DNA of 34,476 nucleotides from Pseudomonadota bacterium. GTDB lineage: Bacteria > Myxococcota_A > Bradymonadia > UBA4248. A model generated the notes under the pieces. The model did no database searches, had not been told where the DNA came from, and saw only the letters and a program-made list of their open reading frames with translations. Shown here in pieces: positions 1-8,285 of this stretch (positions within the stretch are counted from its first letter, which is position 1; each line of letters starts with the position of its first letter). The stretch covers positions 1 through 34,476 of the forward strand of contig JAFZFY010000215.1 in assembly GCA_017555665.1 (NCBI GenBank). The letters run 5' to 3'. The translations under genes and the position numbers were made by a program.

Positions 1-80
1 CTCCTTCAAGGCAAACCCATCAGATTTTCGCAATGAAGCAAGGCTACGTCAATTGAAATGATCCACATTACCTTAGAAAA

Positions 81-109
81 AAGTGGCGTTTTGTCCCAAA
101 ACGCCACTT
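81..109 (-). terminator. Intrinsic terminator closing the recF-containing minus-strand run
   Basis: Perfect 13-bp inverted repeat (arms 81-93 and 97-109) around a 3-base loop. Read on the minus strand, the right arm is followed by a run of T (the A-run at 77-82 on the plus strand). It lies about 80 bases past the stop of the cysteine-rich lipoprotein gene, so it most likely ends the transcript of the whole 191-5833 run. Confidence 0.85.
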
Positions 110-137
110 ATTTCACAGTCTCCGTGACACGTCTCTT

Positions 138-163
138 GCGCGGCGTATCGCAGATAGCCGCGC
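138..163 (-). repeat. Dispersed intergenic hairpin element, copy 1
   Basis: Arms GCGCGGCGTAT (138-148) and ATAGCCGCGC (154-163) pair over 10 bp, with one extra G in the GTAT arm. The inner C-G pair encloses a GCA loop. The same frame (GGCTAT on one arm, ATACGCC on the other) recurs at five other intergenic loci in this window. It lies between the stop of the cysteine-rich lipoprotein gene and its terminator, so it is probably transcribed in the 3' untranslated region. A weak inverted repeat (GTTC...GAAC) at about 175-184 may be a decayed partner. Confidence 0.75.
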
Positions 164-190
164 CATATAAAGACGTTCTGCGGAACGCCT

Positions 191-895
191 CTAAAGCTCC
201 TGGCAGTTGCAGAGGCCATCGGTGCATACGGCAAGCGTGCCGGGTTTGAATTTCTCGCAGATTTTGGTGCATCTGGCTGCGGCATCCTCACCGGTGCAGG
301 CGAGTGTTTCGCGGCTGAGGCACTGGCATTTGTCGTTCTGGCACACGGACATGACGGCGCCGATGGCTTGGCAGGATAGTTCGCAATCCGAGTCGGCCTG
401 GCAGTCGTTTGACTGACATTCGCATTTGTTGTTCTGGCATATCGGTGTCGAATTGGGCTTGTAGAGCTCGCAAACCGCGGTACATGCGCTTGAGATGCCG
501 GTGCCTTCGCAGGCAAGTTCGATATCAGAGGCGCAGGCGCAGATGCCGTCATGACATGCGGTCATCGGGGCATCCGGGCATTTGGCGGCACAATCGGAGG
601 CGGCGTTGCATTCACGCGCCTGACATTCGCAGTATCCCTCAAGGCAGACGCCCTTTGTGCCGGGCTGGAAGGAATTGCAGATGGCTGTGCAGTTGTCTGT
701 TTCGGCATTTCCGGAACAGGCGAGAGCTTCTTTGGAGACGCATCTGCAGGCGTTGTTTTGGCAGTCGAACATGATCGTGTTGAGATCGTAGGCACGGCAG
801 AAGAGCTCGCAGTCCGCTTTTGCTTTGCACAGGCTGTTGTCGTCACAGGCGGTCAGAGATACGAGAAGGAGTAGGCAGAGGGAGAGTTTTTTCAT
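191..895 (-). CDS. Cysteine-rich lipoprotein with three 12-Cys repeats
   Basis: A predicted 234-residue secreted lipoprotein of unknown function. The chosen ATG at 895 gives a charged start (MKKLS), a leucine-rich hydrophobic stretch and a lipobox ending LTAC, so Cys17 would be lipidated; an upstream ATG at 940 would bury this signal. After the lipid Cys there are exactly 36 cysteines in three repeats of 12. Each repeat follows C-x5-C-x3-C-x(7-11)-C-x4-C-x-C-x7-C-x8-C-x3-C-x10-C-x4-C-x-C, and the repeats are joined by four-residue linkers. Each repeat is itself two similar six-cysteine halves. The even count and fixed spacing suggest a fully disulfide-bonded surface or periplasmic protein. 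It is the last gene of the minus-strand run, 41 bases after the dynamin-like gene. Cysteine-rich lipoproteins are common in Myxococcota and relatives; I know no function for this one. Confidence 0.8.
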   Translation of the reverse strand: MKKLSLCLLLLVSLTACDDNSLCKAKADCELFCRAYDLNTIMFDCQNNACRCVSKEALACSGNAETDNCTAICNSFQPGTKGVCLEGYCECQARECNAASDCAAKCPDAPMTACHDGICACASDIELACEGTGISSACTAVCELYKPNSTPICQNNKCECQSNDCQADSDCELSCQAIGAVMSVCQNDKCQCLSRETLACTGEDAAARCTKICEKFKPGTLAVCTDGLCNCQEL

Positions 896-936
896 AGGGT
901 CTTGGAATGGCTCGAATGATATGCCCATTCGGGGAT

Positions 937-2526
937 TCATTTGTAAAGTCCGGCTTCGATCTCGCTCCAGTCAGTGCGCGGCGATTCGAGGAGCCGTGCC
1001 GCAATATTCTGGATGTGTTCGGTGAGCTGGTGACAGTGGTCGCGAATCAGTTCGTTGAGGAGGTTGTTTTGATGATCCAGCTCGTCTTTGAAGGCTTTTC
1101 TGAAGGCGTCTGCGCGTCTGTGTATATCGTTTTCGGCCATGTTTCGGAGCACTTCACGGCGTGGGCGTTCGGCGCGTCCGGAGAGCAGGATGGGGACTGG
1201 CGTGAAGAACATGGCGACGTTGTCTGTCGTGTCAAACGCGCCGGTTCGGGCGGGGCTTTTGAGGAGGAGGCAGATGCGCCTGAGATGGAACTCAAAGCGC
1301 GGGATGTCAGGGGATTGCGGCATGAGTTCATGCCAGAGCGCGTGCATGAGCGTGTCTAGGCTGTCGATCACGAGATGATAGGTGTTTTTGCCGAATTCCA
1401 GAAATGCGTCGCGGATAAAGTCTTCGAGGTATTTTTCGACATCTTCGAGGAAGACCTTGTTGATTTCGCGCGGAATCGCTTTGAGGAAAGCCTGTTCGAA
1501 CCGGTCTGTATCGTCGGATACGAGCTGTTTGAGGTGTGCCGTGTGCTGGGTGATCCGATGCAGGATGTCGGCGATGATGAGGGGCGTCATCTGCCTGTCG
1601 GTGGCGGGACTGGCTTTTTTGAGGCTTTTGAGCGCGGGGGGATCGAGCTGTTCGATGGCGCGATAAAGCGGATAAAAGCCTTCGAGTGATGCCTGAAGCT
1701 GGCCTCCGAGCTTGTTGATATATCTGGCTTCATAGGACTGTTTTCCAGCCGTGATGTCGCTTGCGATGCGCGCCTTGAGGGCGTTCCAGTCGCCCGAGCG
1801 TTTCTTTGAGGAGATCATGTAGAACGGTTCGTTCGCGATCGTAAGCGCAAGGCATGATTCCGTATAGTGGCAGACTTCGAGGTGTTCGTCGTCGTCCAGA
1901 CGGTCGCATTTGTTGATCACGATCGCGCGCGATTGTGCGGGGAGCGCGTCTGTGATCTGGGAGAGGATATCCTGTTCCGTATGTGTCATGGGCTGGTTGG
2001 CATCGAGCAGGAACAGCAGGAGGTCGGCTTTTCGCACATACCGGTTGAGAAAGCTTTCCCGAACAAAGGATGCCTCATTAAGTCCCGGTGTGTCGATGAA
2101 CACGCATTCTCTGTCAAATGCTTGAGATTCGAGGTAAATGTCGAGTCTGTCAGCCGATTTTTTGATGAGGATATCCGGGAGTTTGGATCGTGAATCTCGC
2201 CGCCAGTCTGACCATTCCCATGTGGCGATCTTCTCAGAGCCGGCCGATGATGTCACGAGGCGGTGTTCCGCGCCGAAATGCAGGAACGTGTCGATCTGGG
2301 TTGTCGGGGTGACGCCGTATGGGAGGATATCTTCACCGATGAGCGCGTTGATCAGTGAGGATTTTCCGTGGTTGAATTCCCCCAGGAATATCACGTGTAT
2401 CGCCCTGTTCTGGAGCGTTTGCTCAAAGTCTTGCTGCCATTGGGCGGCAAATCGGGAGAGCCCCATTTGATGCGCGATCGAGAGGAGCTCGTTGATATGA
2501 TCGGGTATCAGGATGTCAGCTGACAT
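937..2526 (-). CDS. Dynamin-like GTPase
   Basis: A 529-residue large GTPase of the bacterial dynamin-like group, a family that binds and remodels membranes. The G domain is complete: G1 GEFNHGKSS at 49-57, a G2-like threonine cluster at 73-76, G3 DTPG at 145-148 and G4 NKCD at 205-208. About 300 residues of mostly helical, charged sequence follow, as expected for a neck/trunk region. A hydrophobic patch (around VAMFFTPVPILL) in the later part could be the membrane-touching tip. Its ATG overlaps the last codons of recF by 11 bases, so translation is probably coupled. No partner dynamin gene is nearby, unlike many paired bacterial dynamins. The family call is firm; substrate membrane and role are unknown. 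Confidence 0.85.
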   Translation of the reverse strand: MSADILIPDHINELLSIAHQMGLSRFAAQWQQDFEQTLQNRAIHVIFLGEFNHGKSSLINALIGEDILPYGVTPTTQIDTFLHFGAEHRLVTSSAGSEKIATWEWSDWRRDSRSKLPDILIKKSADRLDIYLESQAFDRECVFIDTPGLNEASFVRESFLNRYVRKADLLLFLLDANQPMTHTEQDILSQITDALPAQSRAIVINKCDRLDDDEHLEVCHYTESCLALTIANEPFYMISSKKRSGDWNALKARIASDITAGKQSYEARYINKLGGQLQASLEGFYPLYRAIEQLDPPALKSLKKASPATDRQMTPLIIADILHRITQHTAHLKQLVSDDTDRFEQAFLKAIPREINKVFLEDVEKYLEDFIRDAFLEFGKNTYHLVIDSLDTLMHALWHELMPQSPDIPRFEFHLRRICLLLKSPARTGAFDTTDNVAMFFTPVPILLSGRAERPRREVLRNMAENDIHRRADAFRKAFKDELDHQNNLLNELIRDHCHQLTEHIQNIAARLLESPRTDWSEIEAGLYK

Positions 2527-3640
2527 GTTGGATGCATCCGTTATCGACGCTGAACATTCTCGCGACGCTGTCGATATGGACGTGTTCGCGGGATGTTGTG
2601 GTTAAAAAAGTCTGGGCGGTGAGGTTGTTGAGATATTCGAAGAGACGTTTGTGGCGGACGGGGTCGAGTTCGCTTGAGATGTCATCGAGCAGGAATATCG
2701 GTTCGATATCCGCTTCAGTTTTGAGGCATGCGATTTCGGCCATTTTGATCGCGAGGCTCATGGCGCGTTGTTGTCCTTGGCTGGCATAGAGCTTTGCGGG
2801 TCGTCCGTTGAGCGCGATAGACCAGTCATCACGGTGCGGGCCTTCGACCATCTGCTGTCTGGCGAGTTCGCGTTGACGGGCATTTGCCATGGCATGTCTG
2901 TATGCGTCAATGATCTGTTCCAATGGGGGTTCGCAGCCGTTGCCGAGGACGATCTCGTCGTGCATGTTGGCATTTTTATAGACAGGCAAACATGCCATGT
3001 CTTGGTCGAATATGGCGGCGAATACCTGCCGTATGTGTGGGGCGATCAGCTTGAGGTATTGATATCGCGCTTCGATCAGCCGGCATCCGATAGGGATGAG
3101 CTGTTCATCGTAGATGTCGAGCAGCGATGCATCAGGCGTATCAGCCCTGAGCGCGGCGGATTTTTGTTTTTGCAATTTCTGGTACTGTTCGAGATCGATG
3201 AGATATGCCGGTCTGAGATTGAAGACCATGCGGTCTAGCGATGTGCGCCTTTGCATCGGCGGCGCCTGCAGGAAGGCGACATCCATCGGAACGAACAGGA
3301 TTGCCCGGAGTATTCCGAGATAATCGCGTGCACGCGTGCATGGGGAGCCGTCGATATAGGGTCTGCGGAGTTTCGTGTCGAGCTCAAGGCCGAGGCGTAT
3401 CGTGGACGCGCCGTTATGTACGACAGCGGATAGTTGTGCTTTTGGGGTGTCGAATGCGATGAGGTCGCTGAGCTTGTCGGCGCGAAAGCCTTTGAGGAAA
3501 GCTAACGTGTAGATGGCTTCGAGGAGATTGCTCTTTCCCTGTGCGTTTGCGCCGTAGAACACGTTGAACCCGCTTGAGAACTCAAGGCTTGCGAGGGCGA
3601 GGTTTCGGAAATGCAGGATGTCGAGTGAAGAGATGTGCAT
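2516..3640 (-). CDS. recF: DNA replication and repair protein RecF
   Basis: RecF is an SMC/ABC-type ATPase that binds gapped DNA with RecO and RecR and helps load RecA. The 374-residue product has the Walker A GANAQGKS at 30-37, an ABC signature-like SQGQQR near 287-292 and the Walker B/D-loop FLLDDISSELD near 316-326, which is the usual RecF order and length. The frame stays open upstream to 3916, but that extension overlaps the preceding lipoprotein gene, and homologues begin at the MHISSLDI-type start, so 3640 is preferred. The start lies one base past the lipoprotein stop, and the end overlaps the dynamin-like gene. recF is often next to dnaA-dnaN; here neither is in view. Confidence 0.95.
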   Translation of the reverse strand: MHISSLDILHFRNLALASLEFSSGFNVFYGANAQGKSNLLEAIYTLAFLKGFRADKLSDLIAFDTPKAQLSAVVHNGASTIRLGLELDTKLRRPYIDGSPCTRARDYLGILRAILFVPMDVAFLQAPPMQRRTSLDRMVFNLRPAYLIDLEQYQKLQKQKSAALRADTPDASLLDIYDEQLIPIGCRLIEARYQYLKLIAPHIRQVFAAIFDQDMACLPVYKNANMHDEIVLGNGCEPPLEQIIDAYRHAMANARQRELARQQMVEGPHRDDWSIALNGRPAKLYASQGQQRAMSLAIKMAEIACLKTEADIEPIFLLDDISSELDPVRHKRLFEYLNNLTAQTFLTTTSREHVHIDSVARMFSVDNGCIQHVS

Positions 3641-3641
3641 G

Positions 3642-4184
3642 TCAGGGGGTGACCTCAACGCCTTGATTAATGGTGACGCCGTCGACATCAATGGGGGCAG
3701 GGAGCGGCCTGTGGAGGACTGGGGGCTGTGCGTTTTTTTCGATATGGGGGGGATAGGTTTCGTGCACTTCGATGCCGAATCCGCCGTCCTGAAGCGAGAC
3801 CGTGACTTTGGCAGCGGGGGCTGTGCCGCGCAGTCTGAATGTTTTGGCGATCCGCTGGCCTTTGATCGGCGTTGCCAGCCGTATATCAGGGATCCCTTCG
3901 ACGAGTTCCGTGTCATCCAGGAGATCGAGGTGCATGACGGGCTGCCCTGAGAGCGCGTCGTTGTAGCTTACGGTAGCGGTGAGGAGCGTGTCGGTATCGT
4001 CTGTCGTGGCCGAAAGCTCAAGCGTGTAAGGCATGACGAAGGCGCGAGCCGCGAGGGCTTCTTGGGTCTGGGAATCGGCGGGCACGGCTTCGTGGGCGTT
4101 TGATTCGGGCGCTTCATTTTTGCTGGTGCAGCAGCCGGTCGCGAGTAGGGTAGCCAGTAAGGCTGTGAGGAGAGTTCTGTTCAT
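3642..4184 (-). CDS. Small lipoprotein of unknown function
   Basis: A 180-residue predicted lipoprotein. The N-terminus (MNRTLLTALLATLLATGCC) is a clear signal peptide with lipobox, giving Cys18 as the lipidated residue. The mature part starts with a Glu/Ala/Gln-rich spacer. It then looks like a beta-rich domain of about 120 residues with alternating hydrophobic residues, ending in a proline-rich tail. I recognise no family. The gene sits 25 bases after the YigZ-like gene and one base before recF, so it shares their transcript. Nothing in the sequence links it functionally to RecF. Confidence 0.75.
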   Translation of the reverse strand: MNRTLLTALLATLLATGCCTSKNEAPESNAHEAVPADSQTQEALAARAFVMPYTLELSATTDDTDTLLTATVSYNDALSGQPVMHLDLLDDTELVEGIPDIRLATPIKGQRIAKTFRLRGTAPAAKVTVSLQDGGFGIEVHETYPPHIEKNAQPPVLHRPLPAPIDVDGVTINQGVEVTP

Positions 4185-4209
4185 GAGTGATGCCTAGATC
4201 GATCCTGTG

Positions 4210-4797
4210 TTAAGTCTGCGAGTCAGCCCATCTGATGCGGGCGCGCGTCGCGTCCGTGAGGCGCGCTCTGATTTCATTTTCGAGATCAGCTTGGAAACTG
4301 ATCCGAAAATCGACACCATCTGGCGTATACGTTTCGGCTTCTTTTACCAGTTTTTTCTGTGTGATGATGCCATAAACGGCATAAGTGTCTGAAAAATCGA
4401 CGGAGAATGCGAGCGAGATCTGCGGGACGCGCGTGATTTTTTCGGCAGTTCTGAGGCACTCGGCGACGGTGTTTCCGTAGGCGCGCACGAGGCCGCCGAC
4501 ACCGAGTTTGATGCCGCCGAAATAGCGGACGACATGTGCCAGAACGTTGTCGAATTCCTGCCCGTCGATGGCAGCCAGTATGGGCCTTCCGGCGCTTCCG
4601 CCGGGTTCGCCGTCGTCATTGAAGCGGTATGTGTCGCCGATGCGGTAAGCCCAGCAGTTGTGCGTCGCATCCGGACAGTTGAGGCGCCGTATGGCATCCA
4701 TGGCTGCTTCTGGCGTATTCACGGGGACGCAAGTGGCGATAAAGCGCGATTTTTTGATATCGACAGCGAGCTGCGGTTCTCCAACGAGTTCGTACAT
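4210..4797 (-). CDS. YigZ/IMPACT family protein
   Basis: A 195-residue member of the UPF0029/IMPACT (YigZ) family, whose bacterial members have a two-domain fold and a proposed but poorly defined role in translation or RNA binding. The family signature is visible: a conserved H-N-C-W-A stretch at 46-50, then NDDGEPGGSAG at 60-70, followed by RPIL and the YFGG-x-KLG-x-GGL-x-RAYG block. The open frame runs upstream to 5160, but that part overlaps the rRNA methyltransferase gene on the same strand. The ATG at 4797 is 7 bases after that gene's stop and matches the family start. Confidence 0.9.
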   Translation of the reverse strand: MYELVGEPQLAVDIKKSRFIATCVPVNTPEAAMDAIRRLNCPDATHNCWAYRIGDTYRFNDDGEPGGSAGRPILAAIDGQEFDNVLAHVVRYFGGIKLGVGGLVRAYGNTVAECLRTAEKITRVPQISLAFSVDFSDTYAVYGIITQKKLVKEAETYTPDGVDFRISFQADLENEIRARLTDATRARIRWADSQT

Positions 4798-4804
4798 GTG
4801 CGCC

Positions 4805-5833
4805 TCAGCTGTTGAGCGTGAATTTCCAGCACCTGTGTATGCGATGTGCCTTGAAATCTTCGGGGATAGATCGATCCGTGACATCGAGGACGGAGACGGC
4901 ACGCGAGCCGATCGTTGCCGGGACACGCTCGCGGTCAAAGGAGATCTTGCGGCTGTTTGTCGAGAAATAGAGGATGCCGTCCGGCGTGAGGAGGGACAGG
5001 CAGTTCCGGACGAGATCGGGCCACTGCTTGTTCGTGTCGAGCACGGCTTCGGTTTTCTTGGAGTTTGAGAATGTCGGCGGATCCAGGAGGATGATATCGA
5101 ATCCCTGTGCGTTGTTGTGCGCGCGTTTGCGCGACTCGATCTGCAGGAACTCGACGACATCGAAGCGTGTGCGCGGATAACGTTTGGTATCGGTGAAGCC
5201 GTTGAGCTCGAGGTTTTGTCCGGCCCAGTCGAGATAGGTGTTGGAGAGATCGACGGTCTGCACGAACGCCGCGCCGCCTTTGGCCGCAGCGCAGGTCAGG
5301 GTGCCGGTGTAGCCGAAGAGGTTGAGGACGCGTTTGCCGCTGGAGATCAAGGTCAGGTGTTGCCTGAGCGGTCGGTGATCCATGAACAGCCCGGTATCGA
5401 GATAATCGCTGAGATTGACACCGAATTCGAGCGTGTTCTCACGGACGACGCCGGAGATGGCGTCAGGCGCGTGCGTCTTGACGTATTGATTCGCGCCTTT
5501 CTGGCGTTTTCGCGTTCTGAGGATGACGTGATCCCTAGGGATATCGAGTGTCTGGGCGGCGCGTGCCGCCATTTCTTCGAGCCATGCATCCTCTTCTGCG
5601 GGGTCTTTTTCGTAGGGGCGTTCGAAGCGTGCCATATAGGCGTATGTGTCGACGACAGCGCCTTCATGGCCGATCATGCCGTAGAGATCGACGCAGAGCG
5701 GTATTTCGGGGATGTCGCGGTCATAAACTCTGTAAGCCGTGATATTTTGTCGTGCCGCCCATTTTTTGAGGTAGAGCGCGCGTTTTTTGAGTCGATTGGC
5801 GAACATTGTCGCCTGCGATTGAAGTTTGTCCAT
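4805..5833 (-). CDS. Stand-alone RlmK-type 23S rRNA methyltransferase
   Basis: A 342-residue SAM-dependent methyltransferase resembling the C-terminal half of E. coli RlmKL, the half (RlmK) that makes m7G2069 in 23S rRNA. Shared features include the NRLKK..KKWA start (13-26), the RVYDRDIPE block (35-43), TRKRQKGANQY (108-117), the NLSDYLDTGLFMDHR block (140-154), SAM motif I NLFGYTGTLT (171-180) and the catalytic motif DPPTFSNSK (251-259). The THUMP domain and the RlmL (m2G2445) half found in the gammaproteobacterial fusion are absent. It is the first gene of the minus-strand run. RlmI-like m5C methyltransferases are related, but the motif set fits RlmK better. Confidence 0.85.
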   Translation of the reverse strand: MDKLQSQATMFANRLKKRALYLKKWAARQNITAYRVYDRDIPEIPLCVDLYGMIGHEGAVVDTYAYMARFERPYEKDPAEEDAWLEEMAARAAQTLDIPRDHVILRTRKRQKGANQYVKTHAPDAISGVVRENTLEFGVNLSDYLDTGLFMDHRPLRQHLTLISSGKRVLNLFGYTGTLTCAAAKGGAAFVQTVDLSNTYLDWAGQNLELNGFTDTKRYPRTRFDVVEFLQIESRKRAHNNAQGFDIILLDPPTFSNSKKTEAVLDTNKQWPDLVRNCLSLLTPDGILYFSTNSRKISFDRERVPATIGSRAVSVLDVTDRSIPEDFKAHRIHRCWKFTLNS

Positions 5834-6279
5834 GAGCGTCCAGATCAGAGAGAATCGATTCTGCGGTCATTCGACCGGCGTGTGCAGAGTATCACATCGC
5901 CGGGGTAAAGATAAGGGGCTGAGTGTGTATTTGCGGTGACTGTGATGCAGTTCAGCCCGGCTGAATGGCGTATTATGCGCGGCGCGTATGGCACGCGAAC
6001 GAAAAAAAACTGGCATAATGCTTTTTTTATGCGCATTAGAGGCATTGCTGTTGTATCAAAATGCGTTGTCGGCATGGATATGCCGTCAAAATTTTGATAT
6101 GCGTTGCAATGGTCATCAGGCATGTGGGGGGCCGGTGGTGCATTTGAGCCGAAAAAACGTCCTGGGCGATACTTTTTTTAACGGGATGTGGACAAACAGG
6201 TCGGACTTGCATTAAAACGGCGGTAGGTTTCCTTTTGCGCGAACTTTGAGAACGCGAACTATGAGAAGGAGAGAAGTCC
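5834..6279. other. Divergent intergenic region (446 bases)
   Basis: This gap separates the first gene of the minus-strand run from the FHA gene, so it must hold promoters for both directions. It is more AT-rich than its surroundings, with A- and T-runs at about 6001-6009 and 6023-6028. The short open frames here have no recognisable protein features. I see no tRNA, no clear copy of the dispersed hairpin and only one plausible promoter (plus strand, 6189-6217). Confidence 0.5.
6189..6217 (+). promoter_or_regulatory. Possible sigma70-type promoter for the FHA gene
   Basis: A -35-like TGGACA (6189-6194) is followed by a 17-base spacer and a weak -10 TTAAAA (6212-6217), about 60 bases before the TTG start. 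The -35 is close to consensus but the -10 matches poorly, so this is tentative. Confidence 0.3.
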
Positions 6280-8232
6280 TTGGTAAAGTTAGTTTACAGC
6301 GATCAGAGTGGTTGGGAGAAATCGGTAGAGGTCAACGAGCTAAATCCGACAGTCATGATTGGACGCAATCCGGATTGTGCGGTACAGACGGCGAATGCCT
6401 CGGTTTCTCGTGTTCATGCAATGGTGACTTGGAATAATGGCAAGATTTTTGTCCAGGATCCACCGAATGGCCGTCCGACGAATGGGACGAAGGTAGACGG
6501 CATGCGGCTTCAGCCGGGCCAGAAGCTGGAGCTTCTGGCGGGAAGCGAGCTTGTGTGCGGGAACTTTGCGATCCGAGTGGAAAGCGAGGGTCCAGGGGAG
6601 CGTGTGTCGCACATGGGAGAGCAGGCGGTGCCCGCCCAGCAGGCGAACGGGATGTACCAGCAGCAGGGGTACAACGGATATCAGCCTCAGGGACGTGGCG
6701 CGGCGGGGTGGATGCAGCAGGGACAGATGCCGCCGCAGCAGGGACAGATGCAGCAGCCTCCGATGGCGCAGCAGCCTCCGATGGCGCAACCCCAGATGCA
6801 GCAGCCTCCGATGGCGCAGCAGCCTCCGATGGCGCAGCCGCAGGGCGCAGTCGCGCAGCCAGCCGATGTGTCGCGCAAATCGCGCAGCAACAACCCCCGT
6901 GGCGGTTATGTCCAGGCACGCGATCGAGGCGCGATGTCTGCCGGTGTCGTGCCTCATGGCGACGACTCGCTAAGGCTTCAGGAAGAGATATCTCGCCTTC
7001 AGGAAGAGAATTCGCGTCTTCAGGCTGACAATCAGATCGCGCGTCAGGAGATCGAGCAGCTGCGAGCGAATGGCGGCGGCGGTGATGTCAAGGCGCTGCA
7101 GGACAAGCTTGAGGAGCGCGATCAGATCCTGACGGATTATGAGCGCCGCATCGAGTATCACGAGACGGTCGTGACCGGCCTGAAGGACATGATCGACAAG
7201 CTCAAGGAGCAGATCGATCACCAGAAGGAACAATATCAGGAGTGCCGTCGTGACCTTGTCACGTCGCAGGAAGAAGCGGAATCGCTCCGGATGGAGCTTA
7301 CGACGCTGAAAGAGACGCTCGACTCGAAGGGTATGGCGACATCGAATGCGGAGACGACGATCGCTGATCTGAAGGTGCAGCTTCAGCAGAAGAACCGCCT
7401 GCTGTCGGATCTTCAGAGGGATCTGGATATCGCGCAGTACTCGTGCAAGGAAGAGCGCGAGAATGTCGAGCATTTGAAAGAGAATGTGGACAAGCTGAAT
7501 GCAGAGCTTGAGGAGAGTCAGCGCCGCAATCGCGATATGAAGAAAGTGGTTGAGCAGCACGAGGTGATGTTCAATGAGCTCAAGGGCAACCTGAACGACC
7601 GGGCGCGTGAGATCCGTCAGCTTCAGGATTCGCTTCGCCAGCAGGGCGGCGGTGACAGCGCGGCATTGATGCAGGAGCTGTCGCAGGTTCGCGACAGCCT
7701 GACGAAGCGCAACAGCGAGGCAGAGCTGCTCCAGAAGCAGCTTGAGGAAGCGCTGAAGGCGACAGCGGGCGCGGAGGCGGCCAATGTGACGCTGAAGGTT
7801 CGTGTGAACGAGCTCGAAAAAGGCGCGGGCGGCGATGCCGCGCTCAAGGATCGCGTGAGTGCGCTCGAAAAAGAGAATGCAGACCTCAAGGACAAGCTGG
7901 CGTCTGGCAGCGGTGGTGGCAGCGTGGATGGCGATCTGATGGAGCGCATCCGCGGTCTGTATAGCGACATGAATGATGTCGTGAGCCAGTGGCGTGAGGA
8001 TCTCGGGATGCTCGATGCGAGCATATCAGATCTCCAGCGCGTGTTCGTGGCATACGTGAAGATCGATATCTCGAAGCTTCAGGAGAAGGATCGCAAGCGT
8101 TTTGAAAAAATTTCTGACCTTGATCCCAGGCTGATTTTCGAGGATATCGCGAATGCGCTTGATTCGAGCCAGAATTCACTCGGGTCGATCAAGGAGAAGC
8201 TGAAAGATTTAAGGAGCGTGCTTCAGGCGTGA
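6280..8232 (+). CDS. FHA domain protein with long coiled coil
   Basis: A 650-residue cytoplasmic protein. Residues 1-100 are an FHA domain, which binds phosphothreonine peptides. The signature residues are present: G28-R29, S43-R44-x-H46 and N68-G69-T70. Residues about 120-190 are rich in Gln, Pro and Met and include a 16-residue duplication (157-172 and 173-188). From about 225 to 510 the protein is an almost unbroken coiled coil (LQEE, LEERDQ, LKEQIDHQK), followed by a helical C-terminal region. The start is a TTG, chosen because an AAGGAG ribosome site lies seven bases upstream and the FHA fold begins at once. No membrane segment is seen. A cytoskeletal, scaffold or signalling role fits, but its partner is unknown. 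A Ser/Thr kinase that could create its phosphothreonine ligand is encoded at 28877. Confidence 0.85.
   Translation: MVKLVYSDQSGWEKSVEVNELNPTVMIGRNPDCAVQTANASVSRVHAMVTWNNGKIFVQDPPNGRPTNGTKVDGMRLQPGQKLELLAGSELVCGNFAIRVESEGPGERVSHMGEQAVPAQQANGMYQQQGYNGYQPQGRGAAGWMQQGQMPPQQGQMQQPPMAQQPPMAQPQMQQPPMAQQPPMAQPQGAVAQPADVSRKSRSNNPRGGYVQARDRGAMSAGVVPHGDDSLRLQEEISRLQEENSRLQADNQIARQEIEQLRANGGGGDVKALQDKLEERDQILTDYERRIEYHETVVTGLKDMIDKLKEQIDHQKEQYQECRRDLVTSQEEAESLRMELTTLKETLDSKGMATSNAETTIADLKVQLQQKNRLLSDLQRDLDIAQYSCKEERENVEHLKENVDKLNAELEESQRRNRDMKKVVEQHEVMFNELKGNLNDRAREIRQLQDSLRQQGGGDSAALMQELSQVRDSLTKRNSEAELLQKQLEEALKATAGAEAANVTLKVRVNELEKGAGGDAALKDRVSALEKENADLKDKLASGSGGGSVDGDLMERIRGLYSDMNDVVSQWREDLGMLDASISDLQRVFVAYVKIDISKLQEKDRKRFEKISDLDPRLIFEDIANALDSSQNSLGSIKEKLKDLRSVLQA
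6748..6843 (+). repeat. 48-bp tandem repeat inside the FHA gene
   Basis: Two nearly identical in-frame 48-bp units (6748-6795 and 6796-6843) encode the 16-residue unit M-Q-Q-P-P-M-A-Q-Q-P-P-M-A-Q-P-Q twice. Each unit itself contains a CAGCCTCCGATGGCG sub-repeat. Such an array could change copy number by slippage without breaking the frame. Confidence 0.85.
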
Positions 8233-8285
8233 TGCTTGAAGGATCGATTGGTTATGGGCGGTGCCGCATGTGCGGTCGATGACTG

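Noticed and set aside
73-552. 159-residue open frame on the minus strand
   Set aside because: It overlaps the cysteine-rich lipoprotein in another frame, has Ala/Pro/Arg/Thr-rich composition typical of shadow frames, and runs through a hairpin and a terminator.
5988-6215. Small open frame in the divergent gap before the FHA gene
   Set aside because: It has no ribosome site, no domain and an odd composition; the region is better explained as regulatory.
6340-6957. Long minus-strand open frames opposite the FHA gene
   Set aside because: Their His/Leu/Arg-rich repetitive sequence is the antisense of the CAG/CCT-rich repeat region; the FHA frame has clear domain motifs.
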